DNA from: an uncultured Sphingorhabdus sp.
GTDB taxonomy: Bacteria > Pseudomonadota > Alphaproteobacteria > Sphingomonadales > Sphingomonadaceae
Assembly (NCBI GenBank): GCA_947492905.1
Contig: CANLOL010000001.1
Coordinates: 2,086,578-2,150,577, forward strand
Reading direction: 5' to 3'
Length of the DNA: 64,000 bases
In this document: piece by piece, positions 63,259 through 64,000 of the stretch
Layout: the number at the start of each line of letters is the position of its first letter
Numbering within the stretch: the stretch's first letter is position 1
Program-made: the position numbers and the translations under genes
Notes under the pieces: generated by a model
What the model was told of the DNA's origin: nothing
What the model saw: the letters and a program-made list of their open reading frames with translations, nothing else
The model's database searches: none

Positions 63259-64000
63259 ATGTCAGATGCTCAACATCCCTTTGCCTATGCAAATTTTCGT
63301 TATCTATGGATATCGCGATTTTCATCCATGCTATCGCTCTATGGATTATCCCTAATCATCGGCTGGCAGGCCTATAATCTAGCACGGCAAGATCTCGATA
63401 TTTCTGCTGCTGCTGGTATTTTGGGACTATTAGGATTACTCCAATTCATACCATTATTCATATTAACGCCGCTTGTTGGTTGGGTCGCCGACAGATTAGA
63501 CAGGCGATGGATTGCGCGCATAGTCGCAGCGGCTCAAGCTATAATCGCTCTTATTTTAGCATTACTAACCTATGCCGATCAAATAACGCTCTGGACATTT
63601 TATATTATTGCACTGCTTTTAGGGATTTGCCGTGCTTTTTTAGGGCCTGCGATAAGCGCTCTAGCGCCCAATACCGTTCCTAAAGAATCCTTACCAAGGG
63701 CCATCGCCCTATCCACTATTGCATGGCAAGTGGGCGTAATAATAGGCCCAGCTTTTGCAGGACCGCTCTATAGCATTGCTGATTATTTACCCTATTTTGT
63801 CTGCGCAGCCCTTTATTGCATAGCATTTGGGTCATTAATGATGATTGGTCCAATAGAACAGGGCCGCCCCGACAATAGCAAAGGTCCGCTGAAACAAGTA
63901 TCGGATGGCATGTCCTATGTTTGGACCAATAAATTGGTGTTGGGCGCCATAACATTGGATTTATTCGTTATGTTTTTAGCGGGGGCTCAGGCCATGATCC
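63259..64000 (+). CDS. MFS transporter, C-terminus cut by window edge
   Basis: The first 247 codons of a major-facilitator exporter. After the ATG at 63259 (an in-frame ATG at 63238 would add seven residues) comes FRYLWISRFSSMLSLYGL. Helices follow at about 20-40, 50-75 with the loop 2-3 motif GWVADRLDRRW, then FLGPAISALAPNTVP, AIALSTIAWQVGVIIGPAFAG (antiporter motif C-like) and YFVCAALYCIAFGSLMMIG. It resembles the EntS/drug exporter branch. Substrate unknown. Confidence 0.85.
   Translation, partial: MSDAQHPFAYANFRYLWISRFSSMLSLYGLSLIIGWQAYNLARQDLDISAAAGILGLLGLLQFIPLFILTPLVGWVADRLDRRWIARIVAAAQAIIALILALLTYADQITLWTFYIIALLLGICRAFLGPAISALAPNTVPKESLPRAIALSTIAWQVGVIIGPAFAGPLYSIADYLPYFVCAALYCIAFGSLMMIGPIEQGRPDNSKGPLKQVSDGMSYVWTNKLVLGAITLDLFVMFLAGAQAMI

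Overview
The window looks like a piece of chromosome from an AT-rich alphaproteobacterium, most likely a member of the Sphingomonadales. The evidence is a GcrA cell-cycle regulator next to parE, a separate F0 ATP synthase operon of the alphaproteobacterial type (atpI-atpB-atpE-atpF'-atpF with a b/b' pair), a pyrF-trpF-trpB-trpA-accD-folC cluster, CtrA-like boxes and GANTC sites. Coding density is high. I see no rRNA, transposase, integrase, phage module or CRISPR array. One tRNA gene, tRNA-Asp(GTC), is present. This placement is inference; no 16S or other marker was searched.

Layout. 1-4081: sugar utilisation, with a GH3 glycosidase cut by the left edge, a LacI-type repressor and an aldose 1-epimerase, plus two related LacI-like operator sequences. 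4154-4230: tRNA-Asp. 4546-12318: a four-gene cell-surface operon of two paralogous DUF11-type secreted proteins, a small companion and a 1697-residue outer-membrane protein. 12351-16004: branched-chain 2-oxoacid dehydrogenase (E2, E1beta, E1alpha). 16227-17159: thymidylate synthase. 17341-22976: a DSF-type quorum-sensing cluster, consisting of an RpfC-like sensor kinase, a REC-PAS-GGDEF-EAL regulator in the place of RpfG, and a convergent RpfF-like DSF synthase. 23244-30873: PepSY membrane protein, HspQ, ABC-2 permease, GcrA, ParE, a beta-lactamase-fold serine hydrolase and a GNAT acetyltransferase. 30870-38011: LysR regulator, ApaG, MetZ, a threonine dehydratase-like enzyme, LeuB, RecO and UvrC. 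38080-40579: F0 ATP synthase. 40851-44682: a YdbL-YnbE-YdbH envelope lipid-transport set. 44820-53389: RadC, PurB, LapA-like, PyrF, TrpF, TrpB, a 64-residue membrane protein, TrpA, AccD and FolC. 53405-59258: AmpG-like permease, RluB-type pseudouridine synthase, RsmD and a UvrD/PcrA helicase. 59279-64000: a saccharopine-dehydrogenase-like protein coupled to a DCC thiol oxidoreductase-family protein, a DUF885 lipoprotein, and an MFS transporter cut by the right edge.

The most interesting locus is the Rpf-like cluster. Its synthase keeps both catalytic glutamates and the surrounding RpfF signature. The kinase has the RpfC layout of membrane region, HisKA, HATPase, receiver and Hpt, plus an extra degenerate receiver. 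The output protein is a dual GGDEF-EAL regulator rather than the HD-GYP phosphodiesterase RpfG. A CtrA-like box lies just upstream of the regulator gene. Nearly the same 22-base sequence lies at the same distance upstream of the surface-protein operon, which suggests (inference) that DSF/c-di-GMP signalling and surface remodelling are under common cell-cycle control.
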